Source of the DNA: an uncultured Porphyromonas sp.
GTDB taxonomy: Bacteria > Bacteroidota > Bacteroidia > Bacteroidales > Porphyromonadaceae
DNA length: 60,605 nucleotides
Direction of reading: 5' to 3'
Assembly: GCF_905372525.1 (NCBI RefSeq)
Contig: NZ_CAJPPN010000010.1
Coordinates: 1-60,605, forward strand
The notes under the pieces were generated by a model. It made no database searches. It was given only the letters and a program-made list of their open reading frames with translations, and was not told where the DNA came from. Below are positions 52,101 to 60,120 of the stretch, one piece after another; position 1 is the first letter of the stretch; each line of letters opens with the position of its first letter. The translations under genes and the position numbers were made by a program.

Positions 52101-53944
52101 AGCCCGAGACGGTGTAGATCTAGGTCAATGAGGTCGATACCGACAGCCGTCGTGATCCCCTTGCGAGAGAGGATACCATCGAGCTGTAGGGAGAGGTTAG
52201 CCCCTGGGTTCTCACTATTGAGAGATACCCCTAGGTAGCCCTTGTCAAGGCTCCCATCGAGGGTAAGGCCGTGTAGCTGTAGACTCCCCCAGCTAGCCTC
52301 GTGAAGTCGTCCCGAGAGGCTCACACGCGTATGGGGGCTAAGTGGGTCGAAGCCCTGCCCTCGTACCACTATGTCGGTACTCACCACCCCGATCGAGTCT
52401 AGGGGCATGAAGTGGCGGACATCCAGCCCTGCGACACGTAGGGTCGCCTCGTAGCTCTTGGTGGCCTCGTGGAAGCGTCCCTTTAGGGAGACGGAGCCTG
52501 TGCCCTCCGTGGCACTAAGGTCGGAGATGTAGCTCCCTCGGCGCAGGTCTACATTGCCCCGTAGGGTAAGGTCTGCTGGTAGGCGATATTCCTTGGCTAG
52601 GTCAGGAGCGACGAGGGCTAGTAGGAGACTTGCCTTCTTGCCGAGCTTACCATCTAGGTAGAGCTTGCCTGCTCGTGCACGGGCATCGGTGAGTGCGTAG
52701 AGCTTGCCCTGCATGGATAGGGAGAGCACATCGGGCCAACGTAGCTTGGCCTCATTCAGCCGTAGCTCCGAGAGGCTACCCATACACCCGACCCGGAGTG
52801 AGATCGGGGCGATGAGCTGTCTGTGAGCTAGCTTGCCACGGAAGACACCACCTTGGTCTAGTTCCTCCAGCTCCTTGCCCGTGAAGGTCAGGATATCCTT
52901 TGTCCCTATCGAGGCCTCAGCTGAGAGGAGGAAGTGTGCCAAGCTATCGCCCTGCATGATGCTCCAGGGGAGGATCATGTCGCCACGGATGAAGGAGGCA
53001 TCGGTCGTCAGATCCAGTCCCTCTAGCTCGATACGTGTGCTGTCCATGCGGTAGAGCCCCGAGAGGTGAACGAGCTTCAGCCCCGACTGCTCTCGGAGCT
53101 GTCCCTGCCGGAGACGAAGGGATAGGAGCATCCCCTCGGAGTCGATGTCCTCGGCCTCTAGGCGTATATCAGAGGCTAGGATATGCTGGTAGTCGAAGAC
53201 GGGCTCTACGGAGATCCCGTGATCCACGGCATAGCTGAGCTCACGACCCTCCAGACGGGCATGAGCTAGACGGAAGTGCATGCGCTCTAGGTCGGCCTCC
53301 CCTCGTGTGGCCTTGAGGCTCGTGACCTGTGCTGTCACGAAGAGGGAGTCTAGGGGCATCTCTACCTCTACCCGAGTCTGTGCTAGATCTATCTCCCCGG
53401 CACGTATCAGCCAGCGAATGGTGTCGGAGTCCTTCTCCTTCTTCGTCGTGTCAGCGCTGTAGTAGTGGACATAGCCCCCTCGAGCCATGAGACGTCGTAG
53501 CTCCACATGTTCCCGATCGAGGTCTACGAAGAGCTGCTCTACTGCCGCCTCGGGTAGGCGAGCCCTGAGGCGACTAAGACCGGTGCTGTCGGTATAGTTA
53601 ATGGTGGCATTCTGCAGGTGAATGCGGGGTACCTCGAGGTGCTTGTCGAAGAGCGGGCGTAGGCTGGGTGATAGGGACAGCGACCCTAGGGTCAGGAGCG
53701 TATCCCCAGGAGCCTTGATCACCTCCACATCCCCGACGTGTAGGTCTAGGGGGAAGCCTAGGTGTAGGCGCCCGACGTGCACTGTCATCCCCGTCCGCTC
53801 CGATAGGATCTTCGTCACTTGTGCGACGACGAAGCGCTGCACAGGGGGGACGTAGAGGAGGATAGAGAGCAGTAGCAGGAGCGCAAAGGGGGCGATGAGT
53901 ATCCCTAGTAGGATGCGCTTGATGGTCTTCGCTCGGGGCGACAT
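49154..53944 (-). CDS. tamB: TamB, partner of TamL
   Basis: A 1596-residue protein with an N-terminal signal anchor (about 8-30, IKRILLGILIAPFALLLLLSILLYV), then TVHVGRLHLGFPLDLHVGDVEVIKAPGDTLL typical of TamB, a very long beta-groove body, and the C-terminal TamB (DUF490) domain with YEMSGGGELSYTLPVVG, FAIDPTSTLAWNGSVTNPYL and KQAIALMATGMYLS. After it comes a Gly/Ser/Thr-rich basic tail. TamB links the inner membrane to the TamL barrel. It follows fcl after 42 bases without an obvious promoter, so the gene pair may be read from the gmd promoter. It is diverged from the stand-alone TamB at 34444. Confidence 0.9.
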   Translation of the reverse strand: MSPRAKTIKRILLGILIAPFALLLLLSILLYVPPVQRFVVAQVTKILSERTGMTVHVGRLHLGFPLDLHVGDVEVIKAPGDTLLTLGSLSLSPSLRPLFDKHLEVPRIHLQNATINYTDSTGLSRLRARLPEAAVEQLFVDLDREHVELRRLMARGGYVHYYSADTTKKEKDSDTIRWLIRAGEIDLAQTRVEVEMPLDSLFVTAQVTSLKATRGEADLERMHFRLAHARLEGRELSYAVDHGISVEPVFDYQHILASDIRLEAEDIDSEGMLLSLRLRQGQLREQSGLKLVHLSGLYRMDSTRIELEGLDLTTDASFIRGDMILPWSIMQGDSLAHFLLSAEASIGTKDILTFTGKELEELDQGGVFRGKLAHRQLIAPISLRVGCMGSLSELRLNEAKLRWPDVLSLSMQGKLYALTDARARAGKLYLDGKLGKKASLLLALVAPDLAKEYRLPADLTLRGNVDLRRGSYISDLSATEGTGSVSLKGRFHEATKSYEATLRVAGLDVRHFMPLDSIGVVSTDIVVRGQGFDPLSPHTRVSLSGRLHEASWGSLQLHGLTLDGSLDKGYLGVSLNSENPGANLSLQLDGILSRKGITTAVGIDLIDLDLHRLGLSETPMAAKLRLEGELRSDLQDTHSFVASVDSMHFTLGEEVIAPPRADLEVTTTPQAILGTLSSGDMRSRLSISSGLSSLQRVVTKLSSEALSEWTLISSGKSPKGHLGNLLGQLPEAKLTLMMGKNNPLRYYLAEQSVAFGSLTADLNTSPSQGITGHVRVSDLRVDTLRVNSTELSLTTLHHPTARGDSMSLQLSAGIHKSRFRNQEGFDIKADLSTSLHEGALGLLWQDERGQAMHELHIQGSWEGESYRLHFDRGHARIAYADFALNEENELRLRKRDNFLLGTLALTSKAHGDITLQAAEQESGVQAIDLNISNLHLEDYRSLGLPDVAGNIFAGVHYERRGGLSAQPTISGDLSLTGFRYEDKKLGHFSASLFYEPRDNSSHYITADIGYNGQSAMTIDGIYRPQQRVSPLSGTLSLNAFPLELANPFILASGASLEGTAGGTVSLSGQLTAPILSGRLALSQAILNLDTYGTHLRLDSIPLRMEQSNLFFDHYAIRPSADPTKAIYIDGSITRSTTPQARAELRVTSDELTLLNEPHPTREDQLLYGRIIASTNMRVSGLMTSLRVRGSLNILSGTNCTYVLREDPLQSSERMGELVEFKDFSDTLFINRSEVAPPSLGGLDVGLTINVDPSVRIGADLTTDGQDYVHAQGGGRLNFTYPPYGEMSLVGRYEMSGGGELSYTLPVVGNKQFAIDPTSTLAWNGSVTNPYLNFTATQKVKASVPTSDGKSTQRVNFNVSIRIKDYVDKMNLSFAISSPDNLSMQNTISTMSAEEQGKQAIALMATGMYLSNTSGAGNLSLNSALSSLLQSQINQTAGKLLQGTDLSIGMDHYDGSSGEAAHTDYTYSFSRRFYNDRIRIVVGGKVQSGANRGNQGQNFLDNVSIQYQVDKSGEQYFSLYHKRVTDNILEGEYSETGVGYVLRRKMNSLLDVFNFLKKKPKLSPQKVIAQPWRLGGGTKSTAGSATRGGATPLSPKK

Positions 53945-53986
53945 GCCGTCTTCGTTGTCTTCTTTATATATGTGGGTGTCCCGCTC

Positions 53987-55066
53987 CTAGTGCTGTAGAT
54001 ACCAAGAGTAGAGGCGCTGTATGCCGTCCTCGATCTCTACAGTGTGGTGCCAGCCTAGGCTGTGGAGCTTCTCTACACAGGTGAGCTTGCGCATGGTGCC
54101 ATCGGGCTTGGTGCTGTCCCACTCGATCACTCCCTGGTAGTCGGTCACCTCCGCTATGAGCTCAGCTAGGGCACGGATCGTCAGCTCCTTGCCCGTGCCG
54201 ATATTGACGTGGCAGTTGCGTATCTCCTTGCCCTCGGGACAGAGGTCTAGGAAGTCTACATTCAGCAGGATATGCACCGAGGCATCTGCCATATCCTCAC
54301 TCCAGAGGAACTCTCTGAGGGGACTGCCCGAGCCCCATAGCTTCACTCGTCCGGCGTATATGCCGAAGGGCGCAAGGAGCTCTGCTAGCTCCCTCTCGCT
54401 CATCCCCTCACGGTAGCCCGTGACGGGGCGCTTCGTGAGGTCGCGGAGGACGGCCTCTGTATCGTGCTCGCCGAGGCGTCCTGCTAGGTAGATCTTGCGG
54501 ATCATAGCTGGTAGGACGTGGCTATTCTCTAGGTGGAAGTTGTCGTTGTAGCCGTAGAGGTTGGTGGGCATCACGGCCAGATAGTTCGTGCCGTACTGGA
54601 GGTTGAGGCTCTCACAGAGCTTGAGTCCTGCGATCTTCGCTATGGCATAGGGCTCGTTCGTGTACTCCAGTGGTGCGGTGAGGAGCTCCTCCTCACGTAT
54701 GGGTTGGTGCGCCTCACGAGGGTAGATACACGTACTGCCGAGGAAAAGGAGATCACGCACATCGTGTCTGAAGGCCTCGCCAATGACATTCTGCTGGATC
54801 TGGAGGTTGTCGTAGATGAAGTCTGCCCGATAGGTATTGTTGGCAAGTATCCCGCCCACATGTGCTGCGGCTAGGATCACGGCCTCGGGACGCTCCTCAT
54901 CGAAGAACTGACGGACGGCTACGGCATCCGTTAGGTCTAGCTCACTGTGGCTACGTCCAACGAGATTCGTAAAGCCACGCTTCTGGAGGTTAGCCCAGAT
55001 CGCCGACCCTACGAGTCCCCTATGTCCTGCGACATAGATCTTAGTCTCTGGTGTGATCTTAGCCAT
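53987..55066 (-). CDS. fcl: GDP-L-fucose synthase
   Basis: A 359-residue short-chain-dehydrogenase-fold epimerase/reductase that converts GDP-4-keto-6-deoxymannose to GDP-L-fucose with NADPH. Motifs: GHRGLVGSAI near the N-terminus, AAHVGGILANNTYRADFIYDN, LGSTCIYPREAHQPI and the catalytic YAIAKIAG. LWGSGSPLREFLWSEDMADA is typical of the family. Its start overlaps the gmd stop as TAATG, so the two are translationally coupled and form the two-step GDP-fucose pathway. Confidence 0.95.
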   Translation of the reverse strand: MAKITPETKIYVAGHRGLVGSAIWANLQKRGFTNLVGRSHSELDLTDAVAVRQFFDEERPEAVILAAAHVGGILANNTYRADFIYDNLQIQQNVIGEAFRHDVRDLLFLGSTCIYPREAHQPIREEELLTAPLEYTNEPYAIAKIAGLKLCESLNLQYGTNYLAVMPTNLYGYNDNFHLENSHVLPAMIRKIYLAGRLGEHDTEAVLRDLTKRPVTGYREGMSERELAELLAPFGIYAGRVKLWGSGSPLREFLWSEDMADASVHILLNVDFLDLCPEGKEIRNCHVNIGTGKELTIRALAELIAEVTDYQGVIEWDSTKPDGTMRKLTCVEKLHSLGWHHTVEIEDGIQRLYSWYLQH

Positions 55067-56148
55067 TAGAGTCGTCCCTCCCTATGAGTGGCTACATACT
55101 GCACGTCGTGCTCGACCATGAGACGTACGAGCTCCTCGAAGCTCGTCTTCTGCGGATTCCATCCCAGCAGGGTCTTGGCCTTCGTGGGGTCACCTAGCAG
55201 GGTCTCGACCTCTGCGGGGCGGAAGTACTTGGGATCGACCTCTACCAGCACACGGCCCGTAGCCTGGTCTATCCCCTGCTCCTGGACGCCCTCACCCTGC
55301 CAGCGAAGCTCTATGCCCACATGTGCGAAGGCACGCTCGGTGAACTCACGGACAGAGTGCTGCTCCCCGGTGGCGATCACAAAGTCCTCGGGCTGCTCAT
55401 GCTGGAGCATCAGCCACATACACTCTACGTAGTCACGTGCGTAGCCCCAGTCACGTAGGGCATCGAGGTTCCCTAGGTAGAGCTTGTCCTGCTGTCCTGC
55501 TGCGATACGGGCAGCAGCGAGGGTGATCTTCCTCGTGACGAAGGTTTCGCCTCGGCGCTCACTCTCGTGGTTGAAGAGGATGCCATTGACAGCGAACATC
55601 CCGTAGCTCTCTCGGTAGTTCTTCGTGATCCAGTAGCCGTAGAGCTTCGCTACACCATACGGTGAGCGAGGATAGAAGGGGGTCGTCTCCCGCTGGGGGG
55701 TCTCTTGTACGAGCCCGAAGAGCTCGGAGGTGGAGGCCTGATAGATCCTCGTCTTGCGCTCCAGACCTAGGATACGTACTGCCTCTAGGAGCCTAAGTGT
55801 CCCCGTAGCATCTGACTCGGCGGTGTACTCGGGTACATCGAAGGAGACCTTGACGTGGCTCTGTGCTGCTAGGTTGTAGATCTCATCGGGCTGTGTCATC
55901 TGGATGATGCGGATCAGCGAACTAGAGTCCGTCATATCCCCATAGTGAAGGTTGATGGAGCGCTGCTGCTTCATATCGCGTACCCACTCGTCGAAGTAGA
56001 GGTGCTCGATACGACCGGTATTGAAGGACGAAGAGCGGCGAATGATCCCATGCACCTCATAGCCCTTCTCTAGTAGGAATTCAGCGAGGAACGAGCCATC
56101 CTGACCCGTGATCCCCGTGATGAGTGCGACTTTGTTCACTGTACACAT
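55066..56148 (-). CDS. gmd: GDP-mannose 4,6-dehydratase
   Basis: A 360-residue SDR-fold enzyme that turns GDP-mannose into GDP-4-keto-6-deoxy-D-mannose using bound NADP. Motifs: GITGQDGSFLAEFLLEKGYEVHG, RRSSSFNTGRIEHLY, NLAAQSHVKVSF, the active-site STSELFG and YGVAKLYGYW (the YxxxK pair), and FNHESERRGETFVTRKIT. It is the first gene of the run gmd-fcl-tamB-tamL. GDP-fucose would feed fucosylated surface glycans or glycoproteins, which are known in Bacteroidales. Confidence 0.95.
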   Translation of the reverse strand: MCTVNKVALITGITGQDGSFLAEFLLEKGYEVHGIIRRSSSFNTGRIEHLYFDEWVRDMKQQRSINLHYGDMTDSSSLIRIIQMTQPDEIYNLAAQSHVKVSFDVPEYTAESDATGTLRLLEAVRILGLERKTRIYQASTSELFGLVQETPQRETTPFYPRSPYGVAKLYGYWITKNYRESYGMFAVNGILFNHESERRGETFVTRKITLAAARIAAGQQDKLYLGNLDALRDWGYARDYVECMWLMLQHEQPEDFVIATGEQHSVREFTERAFAHVGIELRWQGEGVQEQGIDQATGRVLVEVDPKYFRPAEVETLLGDPTKAKTLLGWNPQKTSFEELVRLMVEHDVQYVATHREGRL

Positions 56149-56174
56149 GTTTTACTACTGATGAATCTTTGGCA

Positions 56175-56182
56175 CAAAGATA
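56175..56182 (-). promoter_or_regulatory. -7 box TATCTTTG before gmd
   Basis: On the minus strand TATCTTTG lies 26 bases before the gmd start. No -33 TTG is evident. It is the only promoter-like box I find for the gmd-fcl-tamB-tamL run. Confidence 0.5.
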
Positions 56183-56242
56183 CGTATATAATATAGGAGG
56201 TCGATACCCCCTAGGGGAGGGGTGCGTACGGCCTGAGGACGA

Positions 56243-56286
56243 GATACCCCACCCTAGGGCTCATGCGTGCCGTGGGGTGGGGTATC
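56243..56286 (-). terminator. Hairpin after the copper ATPase
   Basis: GATACCCCACCC at 56243 pairs perfectly with GGGTGGGGTATC at 56275 around a 20-base loop. It lies 22 bases past the P-ATPase stop and upstream of the gmd promoter. Confidence 0.65.
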
Positions 56287-56308
56287 GTCGGGGAGTATCT
56301 TGGTATCC

Positions 56309-58510
56309 TTAGTGCTGTCCTCGCTGGAAGCTCAGGATGCTGTTGCCCACCACGCTTAGGCTACTGAGCATCATCAGTCCGCCTGCGAGCATAGGGTTCA
56401 TCAGATAGCCCGTGAAGGGGTAGAGCACACCTGCTGCGATGGGGATAGCGGCGAGGTTGTAGATACAGGCCCAGAAGAGGTTCTGACGTATCGTCCCTAG
56501 TGTCCTATGGGCTAGGTCGAGGAGCTCCCCTACGGCCTCTAGGCTAGAGGAGCGTATGGTCACCATAGCCGTCTCCATCGCTAGATCACTCCCCTGACCC
56601 ATAGCGATACTGAGGTCAGCGAGGGCGAGGGCGGCAGCGTCGTTAATCCCATCTCCCACCATCGCTACCCGCTTGCCCTCGGACTGTAGACGACGGATGT
56701 GCTCCGCCTTGCCCTCGGGCAGGACTCCTGCGATGTAGCTAATCCCCCCGACTTGGTCTGCGACGGCCTCGGCGGCTCGTGCTCCGTCCCCCGTGAGCAT
56801 CACTACCTCGATCCCTCTGGATCTCAGACGGGCGATCGCCCCTGCCGAGGTAGGGCGGAGGGTGTCACTGATAGCCAGTACGGCCAGCACCTCGGTCTCG
56901 CTGGCATAGAGGCTACAGGTAGCTCCAGCCTGCTCACTCTGCTCGAGGGCACTCTGAGCCTCGGAGCTTAGGCTGATCCCTGCACTCTCGATGAAGGCTC
57001 GGCTACCGACCCGATAGACGACGCCCCCGATCGTCCCCTGCAGCCCCCTGCCAGCGACCTCGGCGAAGGCAGAGACCTGTAGTGGATTGAGCGTGACCCC
57101 GAGCTCCTGCACGATGGCCGAGGCGAGGGGATGGGCGGAGAGCTGCTCCAGCCTAGAGAGCCTCAGGTGATCTACCCGACTGCTCCCCGAGAGCCAGTGG
57201 ATAGCTCGTACGGTGGGGTGCCCCTCGGTGATCGTCCCCGTCTTGTCTAGTACGATGGTGTCTATGTGCTGTGCGGCCTCTAGGCTCTCAGCATTGCGGA
57301 TGAGGATCCCCTGACTAGCTCCCCGTCCGATACCCACCATGAGAGCTGTCGGGGTGGCGAGGCCTAGAGCACAGGGGCAGGCGATGATCAGTACGGTGAC
57401 GGCGGCTACGAGTCCCTGCGTCGCTCCACCCTCGGGTAGGAGGATAGCCCACAGAGCCCAGGTAAGGAGCGCGATGAGGACGATCACGGGGACGAAGATG
57501 CGGGCGATACGATCCACGAGTCTCTGTATCGGAGCTCGGCTGGACTGCGCTTCCTGCACGAGGCGGATGATACGAGCTAGTACGGTAGCTCGCCCGACTT
57601 CGCTCGCGCGGTAGGTGAGGGTGCCCGAGCCGTTCAGTGTGCCGGCATAGACCTGTGCTCCTGCGGTCTTGGCCACGGGGATGGGTTCGCCACTGATGAG
57701 CTGCTCGTCGGCATAGGATTCGCCCTCTACGACTCGCCCGTCGACGGCGAAGAGCATCCCCGGTCGTGCCCTGAGAAGCATCCCCGGCTCGACCTCCTCG
57801 ACGGGGATCGTGCGCTCCTGCTCCCCCTCGACGAGGAGGACTTCTCTCGGTTGGCTGCCCATGAGCTGTCGTAGGGCAGTGGCTGTCCTACGCTGTGCCC
57901 GAGCCTCGACCACCTTGCCTAGTAGGACGAAGGCGATCGTCATCGAAGCGGCCTCGAAGTACAAGTGGTGCAGGTGGTGCTCCGCCCCCGAGGCAAAGTA
58001 CTCCCCGAGGTGCACGAGGCTAAAGACAAAGGCCGTCCCCGTGCTCAGTGCCACGAGCAGATCCATCCCTGCAGCACGTGCTCGTAGCTGCTGCCAGCCA
58101 CGGGTATAGAAGCCCCGCCCCAAGACTAGGAGGACGATCGTCGTGAGTAGAGCCGAGACCGAGGCCTTGAGGGGCGTGATGGGGTGTGCCATCATGAGCC
58201 CCATGACGATGAGTGAGAGCACGATGGCGAGCACCGCTTGGCGTCGCTGGGTGAGCTCCTGACGGTGGCGAAGGGCTTCGATCTCCTCGGGGCTCACCTC
58301 ATCGATACGTAGATCGTAGCCCATGCTGGCTACGGCTTCTCGCAGATTCTCGGGGGTACACTGCTGTTCATTATATACAACGAAGGCTGTAGCAGCCGAT
58401 AGATTGACGCTGGCGGAGGAGACTCCCGTGACGCCCTCTAGAGCCTTCGTGGCATGCGAGGCACAGGCGGCACAGTTGAGCCCGAGTAGGGGAAATGTTT
58501 TCTTAATCAT
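56309..58510 (-). CDS. copA: Copper-type heavy-metal P-ATPase
   Basis: A 733-residue P1B ATPase, probably exporting Cu(I). One N-terminal metal-binding domain carries C13-A-A-C16 (LNCAACASH). The membrane part has the CPC metal site in IACPCALGLATPTALMVGIG. Then follow DKTGT with the phosphorylated D422, the HP motif in SAHPLAS, and GDGINDAAAL in the hinge. TGE is replaced by SGE (LISGEPIPV). CopA, CopB and silver ATPases are close; a single CxxC domain and CPC favour the CopA group. It is a single-gene unit; no copper sensor gene is adjacent. Confidence 0.9.
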   Translation of the reverse strand: MIKKTFPLLGLNCAACASHATKALEGVTGVSSASVNLSAATAFVVYNEQQCTPENLREAVASMGYDLRIDEVSPEEIEALRHRQELTQRRQAVLAIVLSLIVMGLMMAHPITPLKASVSALLTTIVLLVLGRGFYTRGWQQLRARAAGMDLLVALSTGTAFVFSLVHLGEYFASGAEHHLHHLYFEAASMTIAFVLLGKVVEARAQRRTATALRQLMGSQPREVLLVEGEQERTIPVEEVEPGMLLRARPGMLFAVDGRVVEGESYADEQLISGEPIPVAKTAGAQVYAGTLNGSGTLTYRASEVGRATVLARIIRLVQEAQSSRAPIQRLVDRIARIFVPVIVLIALLTWALWAILLPEGGATQGLVAAVTVLIIACPCALGLATPTALMVGIGRGASQGILIRNAESLEAAQHIDTIVLDKTGTITEGHPTVRAIHWLSGSSRVDHLRLSRLEQLSAHPLASAIVQELGVTLNPLQVSAFAEVAGRGLQGTIGGVVYRVGSRAFIESAGISLSSEAQSALEQSEQAGATCSLYASETEVLAVLAISDTLRPTSAGAIARLRSRGIEVVMLTGDGARAAEAVADQVGGISYIAGVLPEGKAEHIRRLQSEGKRVAMVGDGINDAAALALADLSIAMGQGSDLAMETAMVTIRSSSLEAVGELLDLAHRTLGTIRQNLFWACIYNLAAIPIAAGVLYPFTGYLMNPMLAGGLMMLSSLSVVGNSILSFQRGQH

Positions 58511-58934
58511 ACCTAGACCAAATCTGTGATATATGAGATATCAAAGGACTTGCCTACTCCTATTCCGGGGGCACTCCTTCTTTGTATAGAGAACACCCCA
58601 GCACATGAACTGTTCATCCCGCAGGCCCTCTCCCTCCCATACCCACTCTCGTCTCTCCGCCCCTGCCTTTGCGCTCCTCCCTTTGTCCTTCGTGCACCCC
58701 CTTCTCTACTTTTCCCTCCGCTTGGGCCTCCGTCCCTTTACTCATCTCTCCGTCCCTCCTTGCCTCCATGCTCCTCTCCCGCCTACTCTGGATACCACCC
58801 TCGCGCGCGTATATAATTATGGTAGGGAGCGGGGGCAGGGTCGGAGAGAGTGCTCCCTCCTGTCCGTAGGGGGAGTGATAGGACGCTTTTTGCCCTCTCG
58901 TAACGTGCTCTGTGTCAGTCGTACCGAGTGGGCA

Positions 58935-59055
58935 AAAACGCTCTTACCGAGAGCGTACCTGCGCTCTCGGTAAGAGCGTCCTCGTCACCTTACATAGGTG
59001 ATGGAAGCGTTCATTATAGGAGCGCAAGTGCGCTCTCGGTAAGAGCGTTTTTTTT
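58935..59055 (+). repeat. Hairpin-rich element, copy 2 (complete)
   Basis: A 121-bp element holding three copies of one 17-mer: inverted at 58939-58955, direct at 58961-58977, direct at 59031-59047, the last followed by eight T. Between them lie the TCACCT/AGGTGA hairpin and GAGCGC-AAGT-GCGCTC. Arm 1 can pair with arm 2 or arm 3, so two folds exclude each other. The first 92 bases match copy 1 at 30765 with three differences. It ends 265 bp before rpmB. Confidence 0.85.
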
Positions 59056-59225
59056 CCCTCGGAATGCCCGAAATAGAGGGAGCGAGAGCCCCCGGGTGTC
59101 GAGCCTATCCGCACGCTCGTAGGGAGGGCGCTGGCGGTGGGGGCTAACGCCTCGATAAGAGCCCAGAGGCAGGGAGAGTAAGAGGGTGAGGGTGAAGGTG
59201 ATTTGTGTAAGTGCGTTTTTTTTAG

Positions 59226-59233
59226 TTACTTTG
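59226..59233 (+). promoter_or_regulatory. Near-consensus -7 box before rpmB
   Basis: TTACTTTG differs from TANNTTTG at one position and lies 87 bases before the rpmB start, after a T-rich stretch. Confidence 0.35.
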
Positions 59234-59320
59234 CAGACCGATTGTAGAGTCCTCCCGAGGGAGGAGATCGCTGCAAGTCGCTCATAGCGTTAGAAATAAC
59301 AAACTAAAATATAGAGTTCA

Positions 59321-59572
59321 ATGTCAAAGATTTGTCAGATTACAGGCAAGAAGGCCATGGTCGGCAACAACGTCTCACACTCCAACCGTAAGACGAAGCG
59401 CCGCTTTGATGTCAACCTGTTTACGAAGAAGTTCTTCTGGCCCGAGGAAGGGTGCTGGATCGTACTGAAGCTCTCCGCCGCAGGACTTCGACTCATCAAT
59501 AAGATCGGGCTCGACGCAGCTATCCGCCAGGCAGCTGAGAAGGGCTATCTAAGTGAAATCAAGGTAAAGTAG
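59321..59572 (+). CDS. rpmB: 50S ribosomal protein L28
   Basis: An 83-residue protein with the family start SKICQITGKKAMVGNNVSHSNRKTKRRF and basic body. Only Cys5 remains near the N-terminus and there is no paired CxxC, so this is a zinc-free form. It is the first gene of the compact rpmB-rpmG-DUF4295 operon. Confidence 0.96.
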   Translation: MSKICQITGKKAMVGNNVSHSNRKTKRRFDVNLFTKKFFWPEEGCWIVLKLSAAGLRLINKIGLDAAIRQAAEKGYLSEIKVK

Positions 59573-59582
59573 GGATATCATC

Positions 59583-59771
59583 ATGGCAAAGAAAGCTAAG
59601 GGAAATAGAGTGCAGGTTATACTCGAATGCACCGAACATAAGGACAGTGGTCTACCCGGGACTTCCCGCTATATCACGACGAAGAATCGTAAGAACACCA
59701 CTGAGCGTCTTGAGCTGAAGAAGTACAATCCGATCCTCAAGCGCATGACCATCCACAAGGAAATCAAGTAA
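59583..59771 (+). CDS. rpmG: 50S ribosomal protein L33
   Basis: A 62-residue basic protein (MAKKAKGNRVQVILECTEHK; SRYITTKNRKNTTERLELKKYNP). It has one cysteine (Cys16) rather than the CxxC pairs of the zinc-binding paralogue, so it is the zinc-free type. It starts 10 bases after rpmB. Confidence 0.96.
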   Translation: MAKKAKGNRVQVILECTEHKDSGLPGTSRYITTKNRKNTTERLELKKYNPILKRMTIHKEIK

Positions 59772-59783
59772 GGAGATAAGACA

Positions 59784-59933
59784 ATGGCAAAGAAAGCAGT
59801 CGCATCGTTCAAGAAGGCAGACGGCCGTACCTACTCTAAGGTCATCAAGATGGTCAAGTCTCCTAAGACTGGGGCCTATACCTTCCAGGAGGAAATGGTA
59901 CCCAACGAAGCTGTGAAGGAATACTTCTCTTAA
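59784..59933 (+). CDS. DUF4295 small basic protein
   Basis: A 49-residue protein: MAKKAVASFKKADGRTYSKV at the start, then IKMVKSPKTGAYTFQEEMVP and EAVKEYFS. This is the DUF4295 family, which in Bacteroidota is regularly encoded right after rpmB and rpmG and is thought to be ribosome-associated. It starts 12 bases after rpmG and is the last gene of the operon. Confidence 0.88.
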   Translation: MAKKAVASFKKADGRTYSKVIKMVKSPKTGAYTFQEEMVPNEAVKEYFS

Positions 59934-60005
59934 CGTAGAGACGTCCCCCCCCTTCGCGAGTCCCCGCTCTGTAGTCCCGTACTGGAGAGCGTCGCACCCC
60001 ACTAG

Positions 60006-60042
60006 AGAGGCTGCCCCACGCTGATGCAAGCGGGCAGCCTCT
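60006..60042 (+). terminator. Terminator of the rpmB operon
   Basis: AGAGGCTGCCC pairs perfectly with GGGCAGCCTCT around a 15-base loop, followed by TCTCTG. It lies 72 bases after the DUF4295 stop. Confidence 0.65.
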
Positions 60043-60120
60043 TCTCTGTAGCGTAGCCCCCAGCTCACTCCCCCCGACACCATAGCAATCCTCACCTCAC
60101 ACTCACTCTAGTACGAGTAT

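Larger units (their letters stand above)
58511..59320. other. Spacer copA / rpmB
   Basis: A pyrimidine-rich plus strand from about 58618 to 58800, an AT-rich block TATATAATTATGG near 58808-58820, the hairpin-rich repeat copy 2 (58935-59055) and the rpmB promoter region near 59226. Several frames are open here only because of skewed composition; none looks like a protein. Confidence 0.6.

Noticed and set aside
58526..58973. Open frames rich in Pro, Ser and Leu
   Set aside because: They are explained by the pyrimidine-rich strand and run into the hairpin repeat; no promoter or domain supports them.
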